From Paraescarpia echinospica (Eukaryota > Annelida > Polychaeta > Sabellida > Siboglinidae), in contig CM034543.1 in NCBI GenBank assembly GCA_020002185.1, forward strand, positions 10,320,758 through 10,384,757: a DNA stretch of 64,000 nucleotides. Reading direction: 5' to 3'. Below, one piece after another: positions 39,061 to 51,775 of the stretch (positions within the stretch are counted from its first letter, which is position 1; every line of letters begins with the position of its first letter). The position numbers were made by a program, and so were the translations under genes. The notes under the pieces are model-generated. The model ran no database searches and had not been told where the DNA came from. It saw only the letters and a program-made list of their open reading frames with translations.

Positions 39061-42000
39061 TCTATGTTCATATGTGCAGTGTTATCACATTTTAATTGTT
39101 AAATTCCTTCAAATACTCGGATTATAATTCTTATCATTTTTACAATTGCATTGACCCAGAAAACAATGTCTATTATAACTTATCTTTAAAATGTCAGTAT
39201 TACACCAACCTACAATTCACTGAGAAAATCGGTAAAGTTAATGGATTATCATGTATACATTTTAATTCCAGAACTCTAAAAGAAAACTTCCAAAAGATTA
39301 AAGACTATATTTTAGAACTATACGTAAAATTTAATATAATAGCTATATCTGAAACGTGGATAGAACTAGATTTAATTGATGATTTTAATATAATAATGAT
39401 AATAATATTAAATATTTATAGAGCGCAATATCCATAATATGCTCAAAGCGCATTACAATTAAATTCAATGTATACTATTAGAAACTACAAAAAAGAAACT
39501 TCAGATAAAATGTAGATCAAATTAAACAAACACACACACACGCACGCACGCACGCATACATAAATAAATACTACTACATGCACTCAATATAATATTATCT
39601 ATATGTATAAAAAATTAAGACATGCAGTAAAATGTCCTCAAATTAAATTAAATGTTTAAAATGTCAGCAGTATTGAGCTTTGAACTTGTGCGTCTTTAAA
39701 GTCTTTCTGAACGCCGACATAGTTCTGCTGCACTTGATAGCAATGGGCAGTGCATTGCATAGTCGAAGTCCAATCATACGAAAGCACCTGTCCCGAAACT
39801 GACCAGGTTCGTACGTGGAACTTCAAGCAAAAGTTGTTCAGATGAACGTGTGCGTCCCGGACAGTGCCTGGTTAACAGGTTGGCAAGATACAGCGGCGCC
39901 GTACTCGTTCAGACATCTGAACACATAAAGAAGTATTTTAAACTCGATTCGGCGTTTAATTGGCAGCCAGTGTACTTCTTTTAGAACCGGAGTTATGTGG
40001 TCACGGCGAGATGTGAACCTGATGATTCTGGCTGCCATGTTTTGGATTCGCTGGAGTTTGTGAATGTGGTCCGATAGTACTCCAGCCAGTAACGCGTTCC
40101 CGTTGTCCAACCAGATATGACGAAAGCGTGTATAGGTGATTTAGTTGCATCTGTTATGAGGTAGCGCCTGATACGACTGATGTTGCGGAGGTGCATATAT
40201 GCTTTTTCTCAAATGGCACTTATGTGGTTAGACAAATTGAGGGATTGATCAAATACAACGCCCATGTTGCGAGCACTTGTTGAAGTCATAGTCGAGCAAA
40301 AAATACGAATGTCTTTTAGCAGTGGCAACTTCTGTTTAGTACCAAACACCATGACATCGGTCTTCTGCTCATTTAACTTCACTAAATTGGTCCGAGTCCA
40401 TTCACCAATTTCTTCTAGGCAACAGCACAGAAGATTCATTGAGTTCAGTTGACCATCTCCACCAGAACAAAACGAAACATACAGGTGCGCGTCGTCGGCA
40501 TACAAGTGATATTCCAAGCACAATTTCTTGATGACGTCGCCAAGTGGTGCGATAAATGCAATGAACAGCAATGGCCCGAGTACAGAAAATATTATAAACA
40601 ATCATGATGCTTATCACATCACAAGAGGAATCCGAAGAGGTGGCTGTGTTGCTATATACACAAATAAAGAATTATCTTCCAAAATGGTGGAAAGTAAATT
40701 TTGTGTAGCAGAGAATGTATTTCTGTATAATTAACCATTAAGAACTACATACATTTTGTGGTTGGTTGTATGCACAGACCACCATGATCGAATTTTGATA
40801 CCTTTTGTGAAAACATAGAACATATTTTAAGTGATGCTAAATATATTAAAACGATATTTGTGTGAGGTGACTTCAACATAGATTTGCCGAAACATGAGAC
40901 TCATAATAATATTAAAAAAGACACAATGTACAGGGTGGGTCTTTACCCATTAACTGACAAGCCTGCTAGGATCACAGATAGCTCAACTACATTAATAGAC
41001 AATATATCCACCAATGAATTGCGTTACAATCTAACTTGTGGTAACTTGTTCAATGACATTAGTGACCACTTACCGATTTTTGCACTTTGCGAGTATAACA
41101 TAAACACATGTAATGTAAATGAGTTTCAGTATATCAGAAAGATAAACGAGGATACATTGGCTTTATTTTCCGATGAAGTGAGTCAGCAATCCTGGGAAAA
41201 TGTTCTAAATACAAATGATGTATATCAAGCTTATGATTCTTTCCTACACATATTTATAGATATATATATAACAAACAGTCCAGTAAAAAGAATTTCCATG
41301 AAACGTTACCTGAACAAAAAACCTTGGTTCACCAAAGGTTTATAATGTGCTTTTACGAATAAAAATAAATTATATAAAGCATTTATTGTATCAAGATCTG
41401 CTGAAGCAGAACAAAAATACAAAGCTTATAAAAATAAATTAACATTTATATTAATCATTACTGAGAAAAATTACTACAACACATTGTTAGAAAAGCAGAA
41501 AACAAATGTTAAAGAAACCTGGAATATATATTAAAGAATGTAATTAACAAACGTTACAACAAGCCAACTTACCAAGAATATATTATAAAAAACAAAAAGC
41601 GAATCTCAAACAAAGAGGATGTTGCTAATGGATTTTGTAATTTCTTTACTAATGTTGGCACCAACTTAGCACAAAATATATCCTTACCTGAAAATTATTC
41701 AACTACATATGATTACTTAGAAAGGAAAGTAGAACATATTATGTTTCTAATTCGTGTTTATGATCTAAAAATTATAAGTACTGTACATAATTGTAAAAGT
41801 AAAAGATCAATTAATTACACTGATATTAACATGAGGAGCTTGATAAAGAAATTAATTACTAAAATAATGAAGCCATTTAGTCACACATGTAATGTGTCCT
41901 TTCAAACAGGTGTATTTCCAAGCAAGATGAAAATTGCCAAAGTTGTTCCATTATTTAAGTAGGGTGAAAAGAATGTGTTTACAAATTACAGGCCAAAATC

Positions 42001-43000
42001 ATTATTACCACAATTCTAAAAAATTCTGGACAAACTACATAATGACAGGATGGACAGGACATTTTCCTAAATAAGTGCAATATACTCAGTCCAAGTCAGT
42101 ATGGTTTTAGATCTAATATGTCAACAACTGAGCCTATTTTAGAATTGGCATAAGAAATTACAAACTCCCTAAAACACAACAAGTATACCATTGGAATGTT
42201 TATTGACCTAAAGAAAGTCTTTGACACTGTTGATCACGGTATACTGAGTAAAACATTACACTTCTATGATGTACGTGGTGTCGCACATAAATGGACACAG
42301 AGTTATTTAGAAAATAGAAAACAAATTGTCAATTGTAATAATTGTTATTCAGAAATACAAAATGTGTCGTGTGGTGTTCCATACGGTTCCATTTTTGGAC
42401 CAAATTTATTTATCATGTACATTAATGACATTTATAGTTTAAGTTTATTTTATTTGCCGATGATATAAACATATTATGTGCTCATAGGGACTTAAATTAA
42501 TGTGTTCGAATTATAAATAATGGACTAGAGCAACTCCAGGTGTGATTTTCTGTTAATCGATTATCTCTTAATGTAATACGAACTAATTACATGATTTTTG
42601 GAAGTCGGAAGTTGATTGCTGATATGTCTGTAAAAAATTATAAAGAAATAATCAGTAGAGTAAATGCAACACAATTTTTAGGTGTAATGATTGATGACAA
42701 GTTAAACTAAAAAAAATCTTATTTTTTAGTAAGATCTAAACTGTCAAAAGATGTGCTATCATGTACAGGGCCAGTTTCTTGATTAACAAACGTGGTGTGC
42801 ATATTTTGTACATTTCTCTTTTCATGTCTTATATTATGTATTGTGCAGAAGTTTGGGGTACACGAATGCTACAAATGTTCAATGTTTAGTTTCATTACAG
42901 AAAAGGATTATAAGATTACTTTGTGGTGCCAAGAGACTTGATCATACAAAATTAATGTACTATTTTACAATCTGCGTATTCGTATACCAGATTTAGTCAA
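39060..43000 (+). mobile_element. LINE E (CR1/L2/Jockey group), broken, with LINE F inserted
   Basis: Plus strand. The endonuclease N-terminus at 39096-39390 (LSCIHFNSRTL, IIAISETWIE) is interrupted by LINE F and resumes at about 40592 (DAYHITRGIRRGGCVAIYTN). A putative endonuclease C-terminus follows (DNISTNELRYN, ISDHLPIFALCEY at 40884-41345). RT segments continue to the gap: FIDLKKVFDTVDH, GVPYGSIFGPNLFIMYINDI and a YADD region with a frameshift at 42455. Many stops and indels; the 3' end is lost in the gap. Confidence 0.8.
39390..40592 (-). mobile_element. LINE F (L2-like), 5'-truncated, nested in LINE E
   Basis: Minus-strand reading: a start in RT motif B/C (SVLGPLLFIAFIAPLGD, HLYADDAHLYV with both catalytic Asp), then NLVKLNEQKTDVMVFGTKQ, MGVVFDQSLNLSNHI, IQNMAARIIRFTSRRDHITP and VHWLPIKRRIEFKIL. 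After a C-terminal frameshift the 3' UTR runs to 'attaaatatttatagagcgc' and an (ATAAT)n tail at about 39390. It splits the LINE E endonuclease. Confidence 0.82.
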
Positions 43001-44000
43001 NNNNNNNNNNNNNNNNNNNNNNNNNNNNNNNNNNNNNNNNNNNNNNNNNNNNNNNNNNNNNNNNNNNNNNNNNNNNNNNNNNNNNNNNNNNNNNNNNNNN
43101 NNNNNNNNNNNNNNNNNNNNNNNNNNNNNNNNNNNNNNNNNNNNNNNNNNNNNNNNNNNNNNNNNNNNNNNNNNNNNNNNNNNNNNNNNNNNNNNNNNNN
43201 NNNNNNNNNNNNNNNNNNNNNNNNNNNNNNNNNNNNNNNNNNNNNNNNNNNNNNNNNNNNNNNNNNNNNNNNNNNNNNNNNNNNNNNNNNNNNNNNNNNN
43301 NNNNNNNNNNNNNNNNNNNNNNNNNNNNNNNNNNNNNNNNNNNNNNNNNNNNNNNNNNNNNNNNNNNNNNNNNNNNNNNNNNNNNNNNNNNNNNNNNNNN
43401 NNNNNNNNNNNNNNNNNNNNNNNNNNNNNNNNNNNNNNNNNNNNNNNNNNNNNNNNNNNNNNNNNNNNNNNNNNNNNNNNNNNNNNNNNNNNNNNNNNNN
43501 NNNNNNNNNNNNNNNNNNNNNNNNNNNNNNNNNNNNNNNNNNNNNNNNNNNNNNNNNNNNNNNNNNNNNNNNNNNNNNNNNNNNNNNNNNNNNNNNNNNN
43601 NNNNNNNNNNNNNNNNNNNNNNNNNNNNNNNNNNNNNNNNNNNNNNNNNNNNNNNNNNNNNNNNNNNNNNNNNNNNNNNNNNNNNNNNNNNNNNNNNNNN
43701 NNNNNNNNNNNNNNNNNNNNNNNNNNNNNNNNNNNNNNNNNNNNNNNNNNNNNNNNNNNNNNNNNNNNNNNNNNNNNNNNNNNNNNNNNNNNNNNNNNNN
43801 NNNNNNNNNNNNNNNNNNNNNNNNNNNNNNNNNNNNNNNNNNNNNNNNNNNNNNNNNNNNNNNNNNNNNNNNNNNNNNNNNNNNNNNNNNNNNNNNNNNN
43901 NNNNNNNNNNNNNNNNNNNNNNNNNNNNNNNNNNNNNNNNNNNNNNNNNNNNNNNNNNNNNNNNNNNNNNNNNNNNNNNNNNNNNNNNNNNNNNNNNNNN
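43001..44000. other. Assembly gap (1000 N)
   Basis: Exactly 1000 N. It truncates LINE E and ends at an (AG)n/(TG)n repeat. Confidence 0.99.
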
Positions 44001-44038
<38 letters not shown>

Positions 44039-44055
44039 TGTGTGTGTGTGTGTGT
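44001..44055. repeat. (AG)n(TG)n microsatellite
   Basis: About 18 AG units followed by about 10 TG units at the edge of the gap. Long open frames reading through the N run here are artefacts. Confidence 0.95.
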
Positions 44056-44330
44056 CCATGGGCCAAGACCAGACATTTCACTTATTGGTACCATCTGGGC
44101 AGGAAGACCTAGTTAAGATTTCTGCAATAGTCCATGTCTATGGAACATATTTTAATATGATAAACATTGCTGAGCGGTTGCTTATTGGTTTGGCGACCAC
44201 CTTTAAAAATGGCAGCCAAATCCAATTCCCTCGTGTTGTAATAACTGCATGACATAGAACCACACTTTTGGTGTCAATATAAAGCTCTTAGGGACCATGG
44301 ATTTCAAATAATGTATTAATTATGTAAGGA
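44055..44330. repeat. Element-edge repeat, copy 2
   Basis: 44055-44200 matches 29250-29380 directly; 44200-44310 matches 32025-32125 in inverse orientation ('aaaatggcagccaaatccaa', 'tgacatagaaccacactttt', 'tagggaccatggatttcaaa'). It appears to bring the left and right ends of one element together. Confidence 0.7.
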
Positions 44331-45492
44331 ATTCACGTAAGTTAAAGATTGAATGAGCACTTATATAGCCAAACGTTTAGCTGGCAAAATCTATTTTAAA
44401 CTCAGCGAGTTGAATGGTTTATTTCGAAGTGTGAAAGGTTTCGGGAGCCAGTTTTTGAAGCGACTTTAATTTGTATTACGTGTCGTAACCGGTCATACTA
44501 ACTTCCGGCCAGCAAGCTATATAAGGGCAGGACGGCCATTCGAGGCCAGACGAACATTTGAGCAGAAGAAAGTGTTGCACTCTCGTCTCCAGGAATTGGG
44601 CCGAAATGTGTGTCCGCCCAACGCCTGTGGTAAATACTTCTACGATTTCTTCAGTACTGATTAGTTGTGAGACGCTGCACTTCTCACGCGTTGAAGAAGA
44701 CTGGGCGATAACCGTCTGCAGTTCCGTTTTGACGTGATCTTCGAATGCGAGGCCACCACCGTTTCGTCTGCTAGCTGTCGTAACACAGACTCCGTGATAG
44801 ACCTTTTCGACATCGCCGACGTCGTAACATCGTTTCCGTGTTGTTGTCTGATGTTTCGCGTGGGATCGACAAGGCAATTCTACCATCTACTTTATCGCCC
44901 GAGTCGCTTGCTTTCGTCTACGTGAATTCGTTCGCCGAACGCCGAGCGACTTTCGTCCTGGCATCTCGCCGAACGTGACCGAGGCGAATGTTGACATTCG
45001 CACATCACGAAACATTGGTTACATACAGTTCATAGACTTTACAACTCATCAACAATAGCCTGGACATGTTTTTGGGTGAGATATTGCCGCCACACTTATT
45101 CATCTTGAAGATCGCTCTCTCTATCAGGGTTGCCTTGGTTGGTTGCAAGTACTCGAACGTGCCAGATACTGATGGAATATGTGGGGGCGTGTTTCCTGCT
45201 CCCCCTTTTCTCTCTGGCAGACAATAAGCAATGATCGCATCATTCCAAGAAGTGGAGAACTTCTTTGATGAGGATAGTGGCTATTCGCGACACCAAAGAG
45301 GTCATGCGAGAGGAGGTCGCCCTAAGTATCCTGTGCGCCAATGAAGAAGGAAAGAAACAGTGTCAAACTTTTGTAAAGGAGGGCCCGCAATCGCAGGCAG
45401 TCGCGAGCGAATCAAAGTGAACAAATGCCCTTTTCCCAGTAATCAACAACGAAACTAAAAGCAAGCATGTCGATAGGACCAAAGACCTGCAC
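44331..45492. other. Unassigned stretch, partly GC-rich
   Basis: A TATA-like 'ctatataagggcagg' near 44516 is followed by GC-rich sequence with a 136-codon minus-strand frame. This could be a promoter, for example of an LTR, but no flanking repeat or primer-binding site could be matched. Nothing else is recognised. Confidence 0.3.
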
Positions 45493-45955
45493 GTGTTAGG
45501 CTCTGCAACGCGTTGCACGTCAGATAAATCAATACTGACCACCTGTTTGAAGTCGAAAATGCTGATGATCCATTGTCCTTATCAAAATACGGCAATCTGC
45601 AAAATTTCTAAATGTCCGATCTGCTGCCAAGCATTACCATGTGATGGGAATGGGAAGACGACGACGAAAAGGAACAAATATCAGCGTAACGACACCGATA
45701 ATGTGGAACTGTTTCAGAATTTATCAGGATTTATCGCCCAGTCAGTCTTATTTTTACCACTTGTGATGAGAAAGTCCTCCAGAATCCTGCACCAAGCGAT
45801 GATTCGAACGGAGTATCCTCTCATTTCATGCAAACACGAAGAGTCTGATAAGAGAGTTATGTTGTATGCGGTAAATGTAGTACCACAAGGATACAAGCAC
45901 ATACTGATCATAGCAAGTGACACTGAACTTTGTCCTGGGGATCCCTTTCCTCACT
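45493..45955 (+). pseudogene. Fragment of a mobile-type 'HEExDxR / DTD' family gene
   Basis: About 154 codons. The C-terminal half, HEESDKRVMLYAVNVVPQGY followed by KHILIIASDTE, is the recognisable block of the repeat-type invertebrate family also represented at 29398-31455. The second Asp of the usual 'DTD' is not present (DTEL) and the frame ends soon after. The first half carries a Cys-rich stretch (CKISKCPICCQALPC). It is probably inactive. Confidence 0.5.
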
Positions 45956-45959
45956 GAGA

Positions 45960-46740
45960 TGTGTGAGGAGAAATTGTGGGAATGAGCGAAACGTTTAGAT
46001 ATATTTTATCTACGACATCTGCATTACTTTTAATAAACGTTTGGTTGGTCTCCAAATATGCGCCATTGAAAGCTGATGTTGATCGAATCGACATTTATGA
46101 TTCTGACATGACAGGTTTGGAGTGCATAAACAACATACGGATCGTGCGGCATTTAAAGGTCATCACCTTGACCTTCTAAGCTTGACCTTGACATCATGAT
46201 GGATAACAAAAGGAGGCATGTATTTTAGTATAACATGACCTGATGTAGCATGCAATACATGGTCAATGTCCCAGTAAGTGTACAAATTGGATTTGGCAGG
46301 TCCAAAATAAATGTTTGATTCTAAGTAGTTAAGTTATATATTCTTATTGTACATATAAAGACGCATATTTTCCATAAATAGTTCAATATAATATACTTTT
46401 GTTATGACATCTACTTGAAGCCAACCTTGATTTTTATTGCGTGTCCAGCGTCATCGACGAAAAATTACTATATTACATACAATTTGAGCATTTTATATTA
46501 CATGTAAACGGAATTTTTTATCATCTAGTATATATGTCATTTAATAAAAATCAAGAGGTATAAGATAGCATTTGACTTGGAAACATTTTGTATCCCTTAT
46601 GGATACGTTGGTGATTATTATAGCTCTGTGTTGTTTCATGGAAAGGTCTGCTTTCAATTACTGCTGCTTTTTCAGAAACGTGTTTGGAAGTATAACTGAA
46701 ACATAATCAGTAACAGTGATCAGTTATCTTTGGCTATGTC
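45960..46740. other. Unassigned AT-rich stretch
   Basis: No gene or repeat family is recognised, apart from one copy of the 17-bp motif at 46439-46455 that clusters at 56271-57348. Confidence 0.4.
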
Positions 46741-46758
46741 TTTGGCTGTTATCTTCGG

Positions 46759-47045
46759 ATGAATCTACAGCCGATCAGCGCAGTAACCACAGCCGAATCG
46801 AGCCACACGTCGGCCGTCGTAACCGTGAATAACATTCGAGCTACGTCCACTCGTCAGTGTAGCCCTGCGATGGATAACAAAGCACTTCTACCAGCTGCGA
46901 ACGCTATCGGGAGTTGTGCGCCGGGTGTCGCGAAACAACCAACTAAGACTATCGTTGATGATGGCTTTAAGCTGGTGTCTGACAAAAACAGGCGCAGTAA
47001 CGGTTCGAAGGCGGTGATCGGCATGCGGAAATGCGGCAACCAGCT
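46759..47045 (+). pseudogene. LINE ORF1-like fragment
   Basis: About 95 codons, Ala/Thr/Ser-rich at first, then DDGFKLVSDKNRRSNGSKAV followed by IGMRKCG. The 'DGFxLVxxKxRR ... GxRK' block is common in LINE ORF1 proteins. It runs directly into the 3' tail of LINE G, which appears inserted here. It may be the ORF1 of LINE H, which resumes at 50340. Confidence 0.5.
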
Positions 47046-50000
47046 CAAAGTAAATGTAAATGTTTATTGATTTATATAGCACCATGTTTATACAATAATA
47101 TTCTATAGTGCTGTACAGTACAATAAATGGCTCAGTAGAAAGTTAAAACAACACAAGCATTCAACATAATACAAATATTGATATAAAAAAATAAAACTAT
47201 AAAATGATAACATTTATAATTTCAATAGAAACATCGAACATATTTTATATAATTCTCTAACAAGTGTAAAACTATTTAAATTAGTAAAATTAATAAGTTA
47301 ATTGTATGCAATTCTAAAATAGTGAGTCTTCAGTTTGCTCTTAAAAACACTGACATTGTTGCAGCTGCGAATATCTTTGGGAAGGGAGTTCCACAGTTTC
47401 GGTGCAGCAACTTTAAAAGCACGATCTCCCAGAGTTTCTTTCTGTCCTTGATACATCAAGTTTAAGATCATCCTGCGATCTTAGACCGTAATGGATGCTT
47501 TTAGGAGTAAGCATTTCCAACATATAGTCTGGTCCATGAATTAATTGTCAGTAAGCAAATCTTATATTTAATGCTAAATTTCACCGGCAACCAGTGAAGT
47601 GACTTTAGTACTGGAGTGATATGGTTATATTTGCCGATTCTGCACAACACACTGACTGCGGTGTTTTGAACCATTTGTAATTTCCGTATAAGGTATTTTG
47701 GTAAGCCGATCAAAAAGGCATTACAGTAGTCAATATGGCTGCGAACCAGAGCATGTATCAGTTTCTCTGTACTCTGTTGATCAAGATATTTTCTGATTTG
47801 TCCGATGCTATAAAGGTGTGCATAAGCTGCCCGACATTTGAACTTTGCACGTTCTTCCAAAGACATGTGTTCATCAAAATAAGCGCCCAAATTTCGCACA
47901 CAGTTCAGTGCATGTACCTCACAGCCCTCGATGTTAATGGCCGTGTTGGTGCATTTTGCTAGTTGTTGCGGAGTGTCAATTAAAATGTACTCAGTCTTGG
48001 AGTTATTCATTTTGAATTTCATGCCTTGCATCCAGCTGTTGATGTCTATGATGCATCGTTCCATGGACTCACGGTTACTGTCCATAGAATCAGGATGGAA
48101 ACCACAGTAAACCTGATGATCATCGGTGTAGGCATGCCCCAGCTTCCCATGCTGATCAATGACAGAGAAAACAGGGCAAGAGTACTCTGTGAATTCAACA
48201 GGGCCTAGGCATGAGCCTTGCGGTACTCCTTGATCAAGTTTAAACTGCTCAGACAAAGTACCATCAGACATCGTACCACCGCTGCGACCTTGATTGGAGA
48301 TAAGAGGAAAACCAATTTAGAGCTGTGCCTGATACTCCAAAAAGAGCGATTCATGATATTTAACCAAATGTTGTGGTCCATTGTATCAAAAGCCGACGAC
48401 AAGTTAATTAAAACCAGTTGTGTTGCCTTCTGTTGATCCATGTTTAGAAGAATGTAAAACTGGACCATAACTAGAGCGGTTTCTGTAGAATGCCCTGCTC
48501 TATAAGCAGACTGACAAGGTGGCAAAGGAAATACACAGTTTTCTGGAATAGGATCCAATCCTGCTTTTTTAAACAGCGGCACTAGAAGTGCAGTCTTCCA
48601 CTCGTGTGGGAATTCCCCAGTAGCAATAGAGAAATTGATGTGAGTGAGGAGTGGCAGTAATTCCTCCATATACTCTTTAACCAATTTGGTTGGCAGGGGG
48701 TCAAGAGCAGAGCTGGTTGTTTTAGATTTCATAACCAACATGCGCACATAATCTTCGGAGACCACCGCAAAGTTAGCACACACACCCTCTCTGAATGGTA
48801 TATATGGTGGTTCGGTGACACCAATGTTCGTTTGAATAGCATCTATTTTATTACTAAAAAAGTTGCCAAATTCATTTACAAGGTTTTCTATAGAATCATG
48901 ATCAGGTAGTGGAGCAATTTGCTTTTTACCACACAGGGTGTTTATGAGGGAAAATAATTTCTTCGAATCACCCTTAGCTTCTAAAATTAAGTTAGAGAGA
49001 TGGTCAGTTCGTTTGGTTCGTCAGTGCATTGACGTATTTGTTCAGAGCACGGTGGAATGTTAGCAGAGTTTCATGATTTTTATCCCACGTCCAGATTAAT
49101 TCAGCTTCCCGTCTCTGCGACTTTAGTGATTTCAGTTCATCGTCGAACCATGGTACCAATGGCCTCACAACAATAGTTTTGGATTTGATGGGTGCGTGCC
49201 TATCCAACAACTGTCTCAGTTCCCAATTGTAGTCACCAACTAGCTGATTGATATCCGTGATATTTAATAGTGCATTAGTGATATCCTTCAGGTCATTACT
49301 AAAAGCACTATTATCGATTTGTTTCAGCTTCCTGTATGATATCGTTCATGTCTCTAAGGGAGGTCTGGGCATGTTTTCTCTATAACACACAAACATATCA
49401 TCCGACACCGTATAATCAGCCACGGGGTAACTAAGCAGAAGTTCGCGATTATACCTAGTAATAATTAAATCTAGAGTGTGACCAGATACATGCGTTGGAA
49501 CCGTAACATGCTGCGTTAAGTCATACATACTAAGTACATCACACATTCTAATTGCACCAGCTTCTGTGTCAATATCCATATGAATATTAAAATCATTATC
49601 AGGAGTGAATGAGGGGTTTGAACTGCATGCAACAAATATGTCTGAAATTCCTCAAAGAAAGTAGAAGTTGTAACACGATGCTTTTCCGAGTATGGTGGTC
49701 AGTATATGATATGCGCATCATCACTTTCGTCTTTTGACATAATAGCTCATAATTACCATACTCAAATGAATTCAGTTCGCCAGATGACAGCACTTTACAC
49801 TGAATACCAGTCTTAAAAAGAATGCCAACCCCGACACCAGTTCTGCCGGACGGTCTCGGATTGTCCTTCAAATTATAGCCACCGGGCGTCAATTCCGCAC
49901 GTTTAAATGCGTCATCAGATGTTATCCAGGTCTCTGTCATCAGAACGACGTCAATGTAATTAGTCACTGCATAGTCATTGATGTCCGCTGTCTTATTCCG

Positions 50001-50320
50001 CACATTGATTAACAAAGGCGAATTGGAGGTCCCTTGTCCGGCGTGAGGCTGTGTTCACTCGCTCAACACGGACCAGATTGTTCAGATTAACGCCAGTTCG
50101 ATGTACTTCTGTCCTGGCATCACGAAAGTTAAACACATCGTCGTCGTTCTCGGTTGCTGTTGTTGTTGCTGCTTCTGCCATTGGTGCTGTCGCCGCTGCT
50201 ATTGTCGTTGTTGTTGTGGCTACAGCAGCTGCCGCTATCGCTACCGTCAATGCTGCTGTTGTCGTTGCTGTTGTTGCTGTTGTTGTTGTTGTTGTCACCT
50301 GTCACGATGGTTAGGTGTGT
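47045..50320 (-). mobile_element. LINE G (L2-like), minus strand, frameshifted
   Basis: Order on the minus strand: a (GTT)n-encoded Thr/Ala-rich stretch (50298-50100); the endonuclease start NVRNKTADIND, LMTETWITSDDAF and GRTGVGVGILFK (50015-49599); the middle (MDIDTEAGAIRMCDVLS, HVTVPTHVSGHTLDLIITR, 49579-49346); the linker 49210-49004; the RT (SALDPLPTKLVKEYMEELLP, STETALVMV, LINLSSAFDTMDH, 48783-48205); then LDQGVPQGSCLGP, AYTDDHQVYCG and SLHWLPVKFSIKYKI (48271-47501). The 3' tail ends at about 47045 ('aaagtaaatgtaaatg'). It is nearly full length but has at least four frameshifts. Confidence 0.83.
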
Positions 50321-50339
50321 TATGGTGTTTCTACTGTAG

Positions 50340-51775
50340 ATGCATCGTGTGGTATTTTAACTGGTAGGCCGTATGGTGGTGTAGGTTTTTATGGAAACAT
50401 TCCCTTGATCAATACATCGCCATTCTTGACCAATGCTATGATTGGTTATGCGGCATAAGAATTTGTTGGTGTAATAAGGAGTATTATCTACTAAACGTAT
50501 ATTTACCTTATGAATGCGAGGAAAACAGGGACAAGTTCAATGATTATATGTCCAAAATTGCTGTATATGTTAATAATATTATCATGTATCACTATTGTTG
50601 GTGATTTTAATGCGGATATTTCCAAGAAATCAGTTTTTGGGAATATCTTTCTTGATTTCTGCAAAAAATTTACTCTGGCTATATGTGATCAAGATACTCT
50701 CCCGATAGAGTATATGTACGTTAGTTCTGCCTGGGGAACTACATCATGGCTAGAACATATCATATGTACCGCTGATTCGAAGGATTGTCTATCTAACATG
50801 TCCATACTTTGACATTACTTATTCTGATCACCACCCGATATCGTTCAGCATAGACAGTGATATTGTACCAGAATGCGTTGTGGTAGTATCAATACTAATG
50901 AAATTAAGCAAGGCATACAGTGGGACAGATTACACCCACAAGATATTGTCGGATATAGAGAATGCACGAACGTTGAATTGAGCAAACTGAATGTTCCACC
51001 GGGTATTAGATGCACTGATCCCAATTATCATAACTGTTATCATCATGATGATCTCGATGATTTTTACAATTCTATCGTGATTACATTGAAGAGGTGTGGT
51101 CACACACTTTGGTCAAATTGCAAAGGTGCTTATAAGTTTAATGCTGTACCAGGTTGGAACGAACTAGTGAAAGAGCTTCATTGTGGAGCCCGTGATGCTT
51201 ACTGTATATGGAAAGAGATTGGTAAACCTAGACAAGATGACATTTTTATGTTACGAAATTATCCAGAATGAAATTCAAGCAGGCGATAAGAAAATGTAAA
51301 AGGGAGAAAGAAACTATCATTGTTGATAACATTGCAGAACAGTTGTGTCAAAAAGACCACCGCAAATTCTGGAACGAAATTAAGCACTGTACGAACAGTA
51401 AAGTAAAACTTCCAATAAACATTGATACTATACACGCTGCTGTAAACATTGGGTCAATGTGGAAACATCATTATTAAAATGTATTTAAAGATGTGGAGGA
51501 TAGCCGATGTAATAAAGTTTGTTATGATTGTTCCACTGGCAATAAGGGAATGACTGTTGGTGCAGTTGAATTTATTAATATTATTAATGGACTCTCAAAA
51601 ACTAGGTCTGGAAGGTGTCAATGCAGAATGTATTAAGTTCGCTGATTCTCAATTCGCTGTGCTTTTGTCTATAAAGTGTCTTCGATTCTGGTGCATGGTT
51701 AGTTACTAAAAGAAATGTCACAGTCTGTTATTGTACCAATTATTAAAGACAAGAATAGACGAGTAAACGACAAAA
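50340..51775 (+). mobile_element. LINE H, 5' part (endonuclease and RT start)
   Basis: Plus strand. The first frame reads CGILTGRPYGGVGFLWKHSL, then LLNVYLPYECEENRDKF, the endonuclease of an I/Nimb/Jockey-group LINE. It shifts frame to IVGDFNADISK (50590) and continues through ETIIVDNIAEQLCQKDHRKF. The RT start VIVPIIKDKNRRVNDKN breaks off at 51775, where LINE I is inserted. Confidence 0.78.

Noticed and set aside
42965..44094. Frames of about 360 codons on the minus strand
   Set aside because: They consist of the N gap plus (AG)n and (TG)n repeats.
44472..45003. LTR of a Gypsy-like element (TG...CA ends with a TATA box)
   Set aside because: No second LTR, no matching flanking duplication and no convincing primer-binding site were found.
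50051..50367. Val/Ala- or Cys-rich plus-strand proteins
   Set aside because: They are shadows of a (GTT)n-like stretch at the 5' end of the minus-strand LINE G.
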